Below are positions 1-6,900 of a stretch of DNA of 12,706 nucleotides, piece by piece; position 1 is the first letter of the stretch, and every line of letters begins with the position of its first letter. Source of the DNA: Lachnospiraceae bacterium (GTDB lineage: Bacteria > Bacillota > Clostridia > Lachnospirales > Lachnospiraceae); assembly GCA_024691145.1 (NCBI GenBank), contig JAILNW010000245.1:1-12706 (forward strand). The letters are read 5' to 3'. The notes beneath the pieces are model-generated. The model saw only the letters and a list, made by a program, of their open reading frames with translations, made no database searches and was not told the origin of the DNA. The translations under genes and the position numbers were made by a program.

Positions 1-1224
1 AGGATATTTTTTATTGCAACAGTAGTATTTGCTGTTACTAGTTTTATAAATTCAAAAGATGATAATAATTCAATAAATAAAGATTCTGTTGAGATGGTGG
101 TAATAGATGATGAAGAAGTACCATGTATTGCTGCTATAAGATCTGATAATCTTAATCTCGTTTCATATGAGATTCCTCAAGAAGCAGATGAGTATGCAAG
201 AAGAATTGCACCAGGTATGCTTGAGGGAGTAAAAGGAAGCGAGACTTTATTTGGTGTTTCAATTTGCAATTATGATGAATTATATCTTGGCACTCCTTAT
301 ACAATATGTGATAAGGACAATATGGATGAGAAAAAAGATATTTACTATTATCCTGTTTATGAGAATGATGAGATTAAGCTTGTTCTTAGTGTGTATCGTA
401 AGGATGATAAGTGGAATGCAACTATAGGAAAGGATATTGCACAGGAGCTTAATATACTTGCGTCAAAGGCTGACGAGAACTATTATTTGTATTATTCAAA
501 GGGAACAATATATGCAGAGGCGTCAAAGGCTTGCTTTGATAATACAGCTGATAATACATTAACTGAGACAAGTAAGGGCAGCAACATTAACAGTGCAACA
601 GAGAAGAGTTCTTCTAAGGTTGTTATTAAGAAGAATAATTTAAAAGAAAAAGCTAATGGTATTATAGATTCTATATCATCAATGTTTACTGCCAAGCCTT
701 CAATTGAAGTTTTTGGTGATTATATAGTTAAAGATGATAACAGAACTATACTTGATACAACAGACTGTCTTGTAACTCAGCTTGACAAGCAGGGTAATTC
801 AAGAGGAATGTGCTGGGCAGCATCAGTTGCTACAATTGTAAGATATGTTAAAGGCGATTATACAATAACTGCTGAATCAGTTTGTGAGAAGATGAATATC
901 GACCTTGATGAAGGTGGAGATATGGAGCTTAAGGACAAAGCACTTGATGCTTACGGACTTGATTATAGCAAGGCATATGGACAGCTTACGTGGGAACAGG
1001 TTAAAGAAAACCTTGATAACAAAAAGCCTATAGCAATTTCATGTTTTTCAGAGAATGAGGGACATGCGGTTACTATTTTAGGATATACAGAAGTTGATGG
1101 CATAAGAACAGTGTTATTCTGGAACTCAGGTAATCAGAAGATGCAGTCAGCTACATATAGTGATGAGGGAACAGTGTTCTCATATAATTCATATACATGG
1201 GAATGGTCAGCATCACTTTACTAG
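1..1224 (+). CDS. Secreted papain-like (C39-type) cysteine protease, 5' end outside window
   Basis: The reading frame is open from base 1, so the true start lies left of the window; the first ATG at 94 is internal. The first in-window codons give a hydrophobic stretch (about IFFIATVVFAVTSFI), the end of a signal peptide or N-terminal anchor, so the product is exported. Numbered from the Met at 94, residues 1-150 form an unrecognised N-terminal region, about 150-180 are a Ser/Thr/Asn-rich linker, and 225-376 are the catalytic domain. The Cys-His-Asn order of papain-like C39/staphopain-type peptidases is visible: Cys240 in RGMCWAAS, His324 in EGHAVTILGY and Asn344 in FWNSG. The protease role is family knowledge; the substrate is unknown. 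It could act on surface or host proteins or on peptides. No ABC transporter is visible, so a bacteriocin-leader processing role is not supported. The exact peptidase subfamily is uncertain. Confidence 0.8.
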   Translation, partial: RIFFIATVVFAVTSFINSKDDNNSINKDSVEMVVIDDEEVPCIAAIRSDNLNLVSYEIPQEADEYARRIAPGMLEGVKGSETLFGVSICNYDELYLGTPYTICDKDNMDEKKDIYYYPVYENDEIKLVLSVYRKDDKWNATIGKDIAQELNILASKADENYYLYYSKGTIYAEASKACFDNTADNTLTETSKGSNINSATEKSSSKVVIKKNNLKEKANGIIDSISSMFTAKPSIEVFGDYIVKDDNRTILDTTDCLVTQLDKQGNSRGMCWAASVATIVRYVKGDYTITAESVCEKMNIDLDEGGDMELKDKALDAYGLDYSKAYGQLTWEQVKENLDNKKPIAISCFSENEGHAVTILGYTEVDGIRTVLFWNSGNQKMQSATYSDEGTVFSYNSYTWEWSASLY

Positions 1225-1295
1225 ATTTTTATACTAATATGTTTGTATGTTTGGGTTTTGGAGTATTAAATTAATGAGAGGCAAAACAAATAAAG

Positions 1296-2393
1296 ATGGT
1301 GAAATATATGACGTATACTTTTAGAAAGAAACTAACAGGTTTTGCTATAATATTAGTCGCAATACTTCTTTCAGGCTGTAGTAAAGAGAAAAAGAGAACT
1401 TTGGAACTTACCAGTAATCCGAAGACAAATGGTGTTTATGATGTGAAGGTGTTTGACTATTATTCTTTAGTTTCTGATATTGAAGATGATATTAAGAGAA
1501 CCTATGATGAAGAGGGAAAACTTATAGAAGAGGTTGATCCCTTTGTTTCTTGTGCAAAGATTTCTTACTCAGATGATTGTAAACATGCATATGTTAAAGT
1601 CACAGATCTTGCAGAGTATGAAGGAGAGGTTATTTGGGATTATGATTTTGAATTCGGCGATGCAAAGAATGTAAAGGCAACTATTAATAAGTACGATAAA
1701 GAGAACAATCGTACCATTAGAATGTATACCATGTTTGAACTTGATGATAAAGGACGTAAATTGTATAAAGGCGACTATAATGATGAATTACTTACATCAT
1801 ATAGCGAGTATTACTGGAATGATGATACGGCCAATGTTTACAATTATGATGAGAAGGGCAATATGACAAGCTATATTGTGAAAAATCAGATAGATGGGCT
1901 TGTTACGGTTTGTAAGTATAATAATGATAATGAACTTATATCAAGTGATGAGAAAGAGTATTATGAAAGTGGTATTCTTAAAAGACATACAAGAAAGATT
2001 GGAACAGAGAATGAAACTTCTTTTTATGCAGAGAATGGAAAGATTATTAAGGCTGAATCTTATTATGAGAATGGCAATCTTATTTATGATAAAGAATATG
2101 ATGAGAATGGCTATCTTGTAAAGTCATCTAATTATGAAGTTGATGGAATGCTTGAATTTACAGCAGATTATGAGAATGATGAATATGGTATGCCTGTAAA
2201 GATAACTTCTAATTCACGTAATGAAGAGGAGGCAACTATTCGTAAGTTTAATAATTCATATGAACTTAATGAAGCAGGTAAGCCAGTCAAGATAGAAGTT
2301 TATGATGAAAGCAATAATCTTGTAGAAACATATACATATGAATATGATAAAGATGGTAATATTACCAACAGTCTTTACTATAAAGGCGAATAA
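1296..2393 (+). CDS. Lipoprotein with YD/MORN-like repeats
   Basis: 365 aa. The N-terminus has a basic start (FRKK), a hydrophobic run and a clean lipobox LLSGC with the lipidated Cys at residue 28, so the mature protein is anchored on the outer face of the membrane. The rest is acidic and Tyr-rich, made of degenerate repeats of about 20 residues built on Y-x-E/D-N-G-x-L (for example YYENGNLIYDKEYDENGYL around residues 254-272). These recall MORN-2 or YD-type beta-hairpin repeats, which usually serve as surface binding or scaffold modules. No catalytic motif is seen. The start at 1296 follows GAGAGG at 1276-1281; Met5 at 1308 is an alternative that keeps the same signal peptide. It lies 71 bp after the protease gene with no terminator seen between them, so the two may share a transcript. 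Ligand and exact function are unknown. Confidence 0.75.
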   Translation: MVKYMTYTFRKKLTGFAIILVAILLSGCSKEKKRTLELTSNPKTNGVYDVKVFDYYSLVSDIEDDIKRTYDEEGKLIEEVDPFVSCAKISYSDDCKHAYVKVTDLAEYEGEVIWDYDFEFGDAKNVKATINKYDKENNRTIRMYTMFELDDKGRKLYKGDYNDELLTSYSEYYWNDDTANVYNYDEKGNMTSYIVKNQIDGLVTVCKYNNDNELISSDEKEYYESGILKRHTRKIGTENETSFYAENGKIIKAESYYENGNLIYDKEYDENGYLVKSSNYEVDGMLEFTADYENDEYGMPVKITSNSRNEEEATIRKFNNSYELNEAGKPVKIEVYDESNNLVETYTYEYDKDGNITNSLYYKGE

Positions 2394-2414
2394 TTATTTA
2401 TTTTTAAAGAAAAT

Positions 2415-2443
2415 TTGACAATTGTGACAAAATACATTATAAT
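2415..2443 (+). promoter_or_regulatory. Consensus sigma-A promoter for greA
   Basis: A perfect -35 TTGACA (2415-2420) and a perfect -10 TATAAT (2438-2443) are separated by exactly 17 bp. The predicted transcription start is near 2449-2451, giving a leader of about 80 nt before the greA ATG. This is the strongest promoter in the window. Confidence 0.88.
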
Positions 2444-2448
2444 ATGAT

Positions 2449-2490
2449 ACGAGGGTCAGGTGACTGCTTGACCCTCGTTGTGTTTTGTTT
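2449..2490 (+). terminator. Stem-loop with T-rich tail at the 5' end of the greA leader
   Basis: A perfect 10-bp stem (ACGAGGGTCA 2449-2458 with TGACCCTCGT 2469-2478) closes a 10-nt loop and is followed by a T-rich but interrupted run at 2478-2490. It has the form of a weak intrinsic terminator. Because it starts at the predicted +1 of the greA promoter, it is either a 5'-end stabilising hairpin or an early attenuator of greA, and it could also stop transcripts reading through from the lipoprotein gene. The structure is seen; the role is inferred. Confidence 0.65.
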
Positions 2491-2529
2491 GTTAAGTAAC
2501 ACTGAATTAACTATATGGAGGAATTAAAG

Positions 2530-3024
2530 ATGGCAGATGAGAATGTAAAGAAGCAGAAAATTACATACGAAGGTCTTAAAAAGTTAGAAGACGAATTACA
2601 GGATTTAAAGGTTAATAAACGAAAACAGGTTGCTGACAAAATCAAAGAAGCTAGAGAATTAGGAGACTTGTCGGAGAATGCTGAGTATGATGCTGCTAAA
2701 GATGAGCAGAGAGATATCGAGGCAAGAATCGGAGAGATAGAGAAGATACTTAAAAATGTTGAAGTTGTTGATGAAGATGAGGTTGACCTTAGCAAGGTAA
2801 GTATCGGATGCAGAATTAAATTAAAGGATTTAGAGTTTGATGATGTACTTGAGTTCAAGATTGTTGGTTCAACAGAAGCTAACAGCTTAAAGGGTAAGAT
2901 TTCTAATGAATCACCTGTTGGAAAGGCAATTGAGGGCAAGATGGTTGGAGATGTTGTTGAAGTAGAAACTCATGAAGGTTTTATTAAATATGAGATTCTT
3001 GAGATACAGCGTTCCAACATATAA
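2530..3024 (+). CDS. greA: Transcription elongation factor GreA
   Basis: 164 aa, close to the usual length of about 158. GreA enters the secondary channel of RNA polymerase and stimulates cleavage of backtracked RNA, rescuing stalled complexes. The N-terminal coiled-coil domain (about residues 12-85) carries the acidic tip GDLSENAEYDAAKDEQ at 45-60. Asp46 and Glu49 correspond to the catalytic Mg-coordinating residues of E. coli GreA (D41 and E44). The C-terminal FKBP-like domain includes SIGCRIKL and the late SPVGKAIEGK motif typical of Gre factors. The start at 2530 is fixed by GGAGG (2517-2521) with 8-nt spacing; an in-frame ATG at 2515 overlaps that site and is rejected. It is driven by the consensus promoter at 2415 and followed by lysS, a gene order I recall from other Clostridia. 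Six lysines, glutamines and charged residues precede the first helix as a short extension. Confidence 0.96.
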   Translation: MADENVKKQKITYEGLKKLEDELQDLKVNKRKQVADKIKEARELGDLSENAEYDAAKDEQRDIEARIGEIEKILKNVEVVDEDEVDLSKVSIGCRIKLKDLEFDDVLEFKIVGSTEANSLKGKISNESPVGKAIEGKMVGDVVEVETHEGFIKYEILEIQRSNI

Positions 3025-3046
3025 TTGTATTTTATTTTAAATACAA
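3025..3046. other. AT-rich hairpin just after greA
   Basis: TTGTATTT (3025-3032) and AAATACAA (3039-3046) form a perfect 8-bp inverted repeat with a 6-nt loop directly after the greA stop codon. It is AT-rich and lacks a T tail of its own. A weak promoter for lysS could also be read here (TTGTAT at 3025, GATAAT at 3049, 18-bp spacer), so its meaning is ambiguous. Confidence 0.35.
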
Positions 3047-3067
3047 CTGATAATATTTGAAGTTACA

Positions 3068-3105
3068 GCAGATAGCTTTTTCCACTATAAGAAGAGGCTA
3101 TCTGC
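3068..3105. other. Long stem-loop in the greA-lysS gap
   Basis: GCAGATAGC (3068-3076) pairs perfectly with GCTATCTGC (3097-3105). The stem continues inward through 3077-3082 and 3091-3096 using two G-T pairs, for about 15 bp in all around an 8-nt loop. The following bases (ATTGTTGTGA) are not a proper T tract. It may be a weak terminator, an RNA processing site between greA and lysS, or a leader element of lysS. It carries no T-box consensus. Confidence 0.55.
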
Positions 3106-3142
3106 ATTGTTGTGATATATGAACTATGAGGAGGAATTAAGA

Positions 3143-4663
3143 ATGGGTCAGAACAATGATCAGAATCAGAACAAGAAGCCTCAGGCTAATAATCAGGAGC
3201 AGGACGTTAAGGCTTTATTAAAGGTAAGAAGAGATAAGTTAAAGGAATTACAGGATGCCGGTAAGGATCCTTTTCAGATAACTAAGTTTGATGTTACACA
3301 TCATAGCAAGGATATAAAGGACAATTTTGAAGAGTTAGAGAACAAGACTGTTACAATTGCAGGACGTCTTATGTCTAAGAGAGTTATGGGTAAGGCTTCT
3401 TTTTGTAATATTCAGGATTTAAAGGGTAATATTCAGTCATACGTTGCAAGAGACAGCGTTGGTGTTGAAGTTTATCAGGATTTTAAGAAGTTTGATATTG
3501 GTGATATTGTAGGTCTTACAGGTGAAGTATTTAAGACAAAGACTGGTGAGATTTCTATTCATGCAGCTAATATAACTCTTTTATCTAAGAGTTTGCAGAT
3601 ACTTCCAGAGAAGTTCCATGGTCTTACTAATACAGATATCAGATACAGACAGAGATATGTGGATCTTATTATGAATGAGGATGTTAAGGATACATTTATC
3701 AAGAGATCTAAGATTATCAGCGCTATCAGAAGATACCTTGATGGTGAAGGATTTATGGAAGTTGAAACTCCTATGCTTGTAAGCAATGCAGGTGGAGCAG
3801 CAGCAAGACCATTCGAGACACATTTTAATGCACTTAATGAAGATCTTAAGCTTAGAATATCTCTTGAGTTATATCTTAAGAGACTTATCGTAGGTGGTCT
3901 TGAAAGAGTATATGAGATTGGACGAGTATTCAGAAATGAAGGTCTTGATACAAGACATAATCCTGAGTTTACTCTTATGGAGTTATATCAGGCATATACA
4001 GACTACAATGGAATGATGGATCTTACTGAGAACATGTACCGTTATGTAGCACAGGAAGTTCTTGGAACTACAACTATTGTTTATAATGGTGTTACTATGG
4101 ATCTTGGAAAGCCATTTGAAAGAATTACTATGGTTGATGCTGTTAAGAAGTATGCAGGCATTGACTGGAACGATGTTAAGACTTTAGAGGATGCAAGAAA
4201 GCTTGCAGATGAGAAGAATATAGAATATGAAGCACATCATAAGAAGGGTGATATCCTTAACCTTTTCTTCGAGGAGTTTGTTGAGGAGCATCTTATTCAG
4301 CCAACATTTGTTATGGATCATCCAATTGAGATTTCGCCTCTTACTAAGAAGAAGCCAGAGAATCCAGAGTATGTTGAGCGTTTTGAGATGTTCATGAATG
4401 GATGGGAGATGTGTAATGCATACTCAGAACTTAATGATCCTATCGACCAGAGAGAGAGATTTAAGGCTCAGGATGCTTTAGCAGATGCAGGTGATGAGGA
4501 AGCTAACCACACAGATGAAGATTTCCTTAATGCACTTGAGATTGGTATGCCACCAACAGGCGGTATAGGATATGGTATTGACAGACTTTGTATGTTACTT
4601 ACAGATTCAGCTGCCATAAGAGATGTATTATTCTTCCCTACAATGAAGTCCTTAGATAAGTAA
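3143..4663 (+). CDS. lysS: Lysyl-tRNA synthetase, class II
   Basis: 506 aa, near the usual 490-505. It charges tRNA-Lys with lysine using ATP in the cytoplasm. The N-terminal OB-fold anticodon-binding domain spans about residues 68-160 (VTIAGRLMSKRVMGKASF). The class II core shows motif 1 (GFMEVETPML, about 203-212), motif 2 (RVFRNEGLDTRHNPEFTLME, with Arg264 in RNEG) and motif 3 (GIGYGIDRLCMLL with Arg481, then the family signature DVLFFPTMK at the C-terminus). The first 20 residues are a Gln/Asn-rich tail absent from many homologues. The start at 3143 follows GAGGAGG (3128-3134) with 8-nt spacing; in-frame ATGs at 3119 and 3125 lie before or overlap that site. It sits downstream of greA and may be co-transcribed with it through the intervening hairpins. 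Lysine codons are mostly AAG, as expected for a well-expressed resident gene. Confidence 0.97.
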   Translation: MGQNNDQNQNKKPQANNQEQDVKALLKVRRDKLKELQDAGKDPFQITKFDVTHHSKDIKDNFEELENKTVTIAGRLMSKRVMGKASFCNIQDLKGNIQSYVARDSVGVEVYQDFKKFDIGDIVGLTGEVFKTKTGEISIHAANITLLSKSLQILPEKFHGLTNTDIRYRQRYVDLIMNEDVKDTFIKRSKIISAIRRYLDGEGFMEVETPMLVSNAGGAAARPFETHFNALNEDLKLRISLELYLKRLIVGGLERVYEIGRVFRNEGLDTRHNPEFTLMELYQAYTDYNGMMDLTENMYRYVAQEVLGTTTIVYNGVTMDLGKPFERITMVDAVKKYAGIDWNDVKTLEDARKLADEKNIEYEAHHKKGDILNLFFEEFVEEHLIQPTFVMDHPIEISPLTKKKPENPEYVERFEMFMNGWEMCNAYSELNDPIDQRERFKAQDALADAGDEEANHTDEDFLNALEIGMPPTGGIGYGIDRLCMLLTDSAAIRDVLFFPTMKSLDK

Positions 4664-4669
4664 TGTCCC

Positions 4670-4697
4670 AAAAACCCAGTGTTTATGCAGGTTTTTT
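4670..4697 (+). terminator. Probable lysS terminator
   Basis: AAAAACC (4670-4676) pairs with GGTTTTT (4690-4696) around a 13-nt loop, and the right arm doubles as the T run (six Ts at 4692-4697). It starts 7 bp after the lysS stop codon. The stem has only two G-C pairs, so it is modest, but its position and T run fit an intrinsic terminator. Confidence 0.6.
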
Positions 4698-4717
4698 GAA
4701 GTTTGAAAACATTAAAA

Positions 4718-4770
4718 TTTACACCCTTACACCCAACTTACACCATTTTGTGCAGAAAGTTGTGTAGGGT
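4718..4770. repeat. TTACACC repeats and imperfect inverted repeat
   Basis: Three closely spaced copies of TTACACC(C) occur between 4718 and 4744. The left part (ACCCTTACACCCAACTT, 4723-4739) is the bulged inverse of AAGTTGTGTAGGGT (4757-4770), giving 14 paired bases with two small bulges and a 17-nt loop. A second 8-bp inverted repeat (AAATCTTT 4789-4796, AAAGATTT 4812-4819) follows. The rest of the lysS-acetyltransferase gap holds no gene I can support. Dense short repeats at a change in codon use suggest an old integration or recombination scar, but no integrase is present. Confidence 0.45.
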
Positions 4771-4908
4771 AAAATCAATCGCATATAAAAATCTTTTTCG
4801 AGAACTATAATAAAGATTTGCGAAAACTGCTGATTGTCCCTTTTGATATTAATTTGGGATATTCAATTTAGGTGATTTGCAAATTCAGATTTATTATGGA
4901 GGTGCGCT

Positions 4909-5496
4909 ATGACAGAGAAAGAAAAAATGCAGAAGCAAATGCTTTATGATGCTAATTATGACAAGGACTTGCTGATAGAAAGGAACAGAGCCAAAGACTT
5001 GTGTTATGAGTATAATCAGCTTCGCCCCTCTGACGAGAAAAATCAACAGGCAATAATGAAACGGTTACTCGGCAAAACAAAGGGAGCGTTTACGATAGTT
5101 GCTCCGTTTTGGTGCGACTATGGATACAATATCGAAATCGGCAAGAACTTTTTTGCAAATCACAATACCGTTATTCTGGACTGCGGTAAAGTAACATTTG
5201 GCGATAATGTATTTGTAGCTCCTGATTGCGGCTTCCACACAGCAGGTCATCCAATTGATTTTGAAAGAAGAAATCAGGGCTTGGAATATGCCTATCCAAT
5301 TACTGTCGGTGACAACGTATGGATTGGCGCAGGTGTTCAGGTAATGCCGGGCGTTACAATCGGAAGTAATGTAGTAATCGGCGGTGGCAGTGTGGTAGTA
5401 AAAGATATACCCGATGATTCGGTTGCGGTTGGCAATCCCTGCAAGGTCATAAGGAAGATAACAGAAGAAGATAAGAAAAAATGTTGGGATAGATAG
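4909..5496 (+). CDS. Maltose/galactoside-type sugar O-acetyltransferase
   Basis: 195 aa, the normal length for the LacA/Maa family, which transfers acetyl from acetyl-CoA to a sugar hydroxyl in the cytoplasm, often for detoxification of non-metabolised sugars. Residues 4-60 form the helical N-terminal Mac domain, with YDANYDKDLLIERNRAKDL characteristic of the family. Residues 65-185 form a left-handed beta-helix of hexapeptide repeats (for example VTIGSNVVIGGGSVV). The catalytic His is expected at H114 in TAGHPIDFERR, and the C-terminal GNPCKVIRKI matches the family closure. The start follows GGAGG in TATGGAGGTGCGCTATG. Codon use is more mixed than in lysS, with CCC, GCG and CGG codons, and the gene follows a repeat-rich scar; both hint at acquisition. 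A clear terminator follows, so it is probably transcribed alone. The precise sugar acceptor cannot be assigned. Confidence 0.92.
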   Translation: MTEKEKMQKQMLYDANYDKDLLIERNRAKDLCYEYNQLRPSDEKNQQAIMKRLLGKTKGAFTIVAPFWCDYGYNIEIGKNFFANHNTVILDCGKVTFGDNVFVAPDCGFHTAGHPIDFERRNQGLEYAYPITVGDNVWIGAGVQVMPGVTIGSNVVIGGGSVVVKDIPDDSVAVGNPCKVIRKITEEDKKKCWDR

Positions 5497-5510
5497 AACA
5501 TTTTGAAACC

Positions 5511-5545
5511 CAGGCAGCCTTATATGAGGCTGCCTGTTTAGTTAT
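5511..5545 (+). terminator. Terminator of the acetyltransferase gene
   Basis: A perfect 10-bp GC-rich stem (CAGGCAGCCT 5511-5520 with AGGCTGCCTG 5527-5536) closes a 6-nt loop 14 bp after the stop codon and is followed by TTTAGTTATG. The short T run makes it a moderate to good intrinsic terminator. Confidence 0.82.
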
Positions 5546-5648
5546 GCATTTTAACTGATATACAAATCGGAGTTTTCGTGATCTAATCTTAGTAGCATAA
5601 ATCGGGATTTATCAAGCTATTAATTTTGAAAATTTCTTTGAAAAACTA

Positions 5649-5679
5649 TTGACTCTTACGCAACGTAATAGTTTACGAT
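5649..5679 (+). promoter_or_regulatory. MerR-type promoter with 19-bp spacer and palindromic operator
   Basis: The -35 TTGACT (5649-5654) and the -10 TACGAT (5674-5679) are separated by 19 bp, the long spacer typical of promoters activated by MerR-family regulators. Between them lies the perfect palindrome TTACG-CAA-CGTAA (5656-5668), placed where MerR dimers bind and untwist DNA. The first gene downstream is a TipA-type MerR protein, so autoregulation is the likely reading. Confidence 0.82.
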
Positions 5680-5705
5680 ATGTTTATCGAGAGGAGGAAA
5701 TGACA

Positions 5706-6440
5706 ATGATGACAGTGAATGAGGTAAGTAAATTAACAGGAGTGAGTATACGCACTCTGCAGTATTATGATACCATTGGTCTCTTAAAACCTATTGAATA
5801 TACAGAGTCAGGTTATAGGTTGTATGACGATACATCCTTGGAAAGGCTGCAACAAATTTTACTGTTTAAAGAATTGGAATTTCCGCTTAAGGAGATTAAA
5901 AAGATAATTGATGCCCCTAAATTTGACAGGAACAAAGCATTAGAGCAGCAGATTGAATTGCTTACTATGAAAAAAGAGCATCTTGAAAATCTTATTAGTT
6001 TCGCTCGAGGAATAAAAGGAATAGGAGTGAAATATATGGATTTTAAAGTATTTGATACAACAAAGATTGATGAGTATTCTAAACGAGCAAAAGAACAATG
6101 GGGACAAACCTCTGAGTATAAGGAGTTTGAAGAGAAAACAAAGAACTGGACGAAAGACGATGAAGCTACTGTTGCAAATGAGTTTATGCAATTATTTGTT
6201 GAATTCGGACAAATGAAAGAAATGGACCCAGAAGATGAACAGGTGCAGTTGCAGGTAAGGAAACTTCAGGATTACATTACAGATCATTTTTATACATGTT
6301 CTGATAAGATTTTATGCGGTCTTGGAAGAATGTATGCCGGTGGAGGAGAACTTACGGAAAATATTGATGATGTTGGAGGAGTTGGCACAGCAGAGTTTGC
6401 AAGTAAAGCTATTGATATATTTTATATGAGCAGAAGGTAA
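5706..6440 (+). CDS. MerR-family regulator with TipAS ligand-binding domain
   Basis: 244 aa, the usual length of the TipAL/Mta type. Residues 3-70 are the MerR winged helix (TVNEVSKLTGVSIRTLQYYD, then GLLKP, SGYRLYDD and LERLQQILLFKELEFPLKEI). Residues 72-105 form the dimerising coiled coil. Residues 125-240 are a TipAS antibiotic-recognition domain, recognisable from KEQWGQTSEYKEFEEKT and the late YTCSDKILCGLGRMYAGG. In this family a bound drug or peptide triggers activation of the protein's own promoter and of efflux or resistance genes. The start at 5706 follows GGAGG (5693-5697) with 8-nt spacing; the ATG at 5700 is too close and 5709 is possible. The promoter just upstream has the matching 19-bp spacer and palindrome. 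The Nudix gene 22 bp downstream is the probable co-transcribed target. No efflux pump is adjacent, and the inducing ligand is unknown. Confidence 0.92.
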   Translation: MMTVNEVSKLTGVSIRTLQYYDTIGLLKPIEYTESGYRLYDDTSLERLQQILLFKELEFPLKEIKKIIDAPKFDRNKALEQQIELLTMKKEHLENLISFARGIKGIGVKYMDFKVFDTTKIDEYSKRAKEQWGQTSEYKEFEEKTKNWTKDDEATVANEFMQLFVEFGQMKEMDPEDEQVQLQVRKLQDYITDHFYTCSDKILCGLGRMYAGGGELTENIDDVGGVGTAEFASKAIDIFYMSRR

Positions 6441-6462
6441 ATTTAGATTTTTGGAGGTTAAG

Positions 6463-6900
6463 ATGCATAAGATTTTTGGCATAAAAGAACAAGAAAAATA
6501 TTATGACAGACCAGGGGCTTATATAATTCCCATAAGAGATGATGAAATCGGAGTTGTAGAAACTCCGAAAGGATATTTCCTTTTAGGTGGAGGGGTAAAG
6601 ACTGGCGAAACACATTTTCAATGTATTGAAAGAGAATGTATGGAAGAAGCAGGATATTTAGTGGAAATAGAAGATGAGATTTGTTCTGCAGAAACATATA
6701 TGTTTCTTCCAGAACTTGGATATTTTCATCCCATACAGACTTATTATGTGGGAAAATTATTAAATAAAGTTAAGGAATCAGTTGAGCCAGATCATATTTT
6801 CAAATATGCAAAGTTCGAAGATATAAAAGATAATATACGTTTAGAGATGCAACGATGGGCGATTGAACAGGCGCTTTCTCATGAATTGCCGATTACATGA
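6463..6900 (+). CDS. Nudix hydrolase
   Basis: 145 aa, typical for a single-domain Nudix protein. Such enzymes hydrolyse a nucleoside diphosphate linked to another moiety, with divalent metal held by the Nudix helix. The full signature G-x5-E-x7-R-E-x-x-E-E-x-G is present from Gly43 to Gly64 (GGVKTGE, then RECMEEAG), so the enzyme should be active. The start at 6463 follows GGAGG (6453-6457) with 5-nt spacing; an upstream TTG at 6451 overlaps this site and is rejected. It is 22 bp behind the TipA-type regulator and shares its direction with no terminator between, so it should be induced with it. A role in clearing toxic or modified nucleotides, or in drug modification, is possible. The substrate cannot be told from sequence. 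Its stop overlaps the start of a small relic ORF (ATGA). Confidence 0.9.
   Translation: MHKIFGIKEQEKYYDRPGAYIIPIRDDEIGVVETPKGYFLLGGGVKTGETHFQCIERECMEEAGYLVEIEDEICSAETYMFLPELGYFHPIQTYYVGKLLNKVKESVEPDHIFKYAKFEDIKDNIRLEMQRWAIEQALSHELPIT

Noticed and set aside
1243..1271. Promoter for the lipoprotein (TTGTAT, 17 bp, TTAAAT)
   Set aside because: Poor matches, and the predicted start would remove or crowd the ribosome site.
1894..2121. Second-frame 75-codon ORF inside the lipoprotein gene
   Set aside because: Met/Leu/Arg-rich shadow produced by the repetitive YD-type codons, with no ribosome site.
2511..2939. Long antisense ORF over greA
   Set aside because: Ser/Leu-rich product that is the antisense reflection of a highly charged coding sequence; greA is unmistakable on the + strand.
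3025..3142. T-box riboswitch upstream of lysS
   Set aside because: No T-box consensus (AGGGTGG-ACCGCG type) and the leader is too short; only simple hairpins are seen.
5649..5705. TTG start adding 19 residues to the MerR protein
   Set aside because: The TTG is the -35 element of the promoter and the extension has no homology to MerR N-termini; GGAGG at 5693 points to 5706.
6451..6462. TTG start for the Nudix protein
   Set aside because: It overlaps the GGAGG ribosome site that serves the ATG at 6463.
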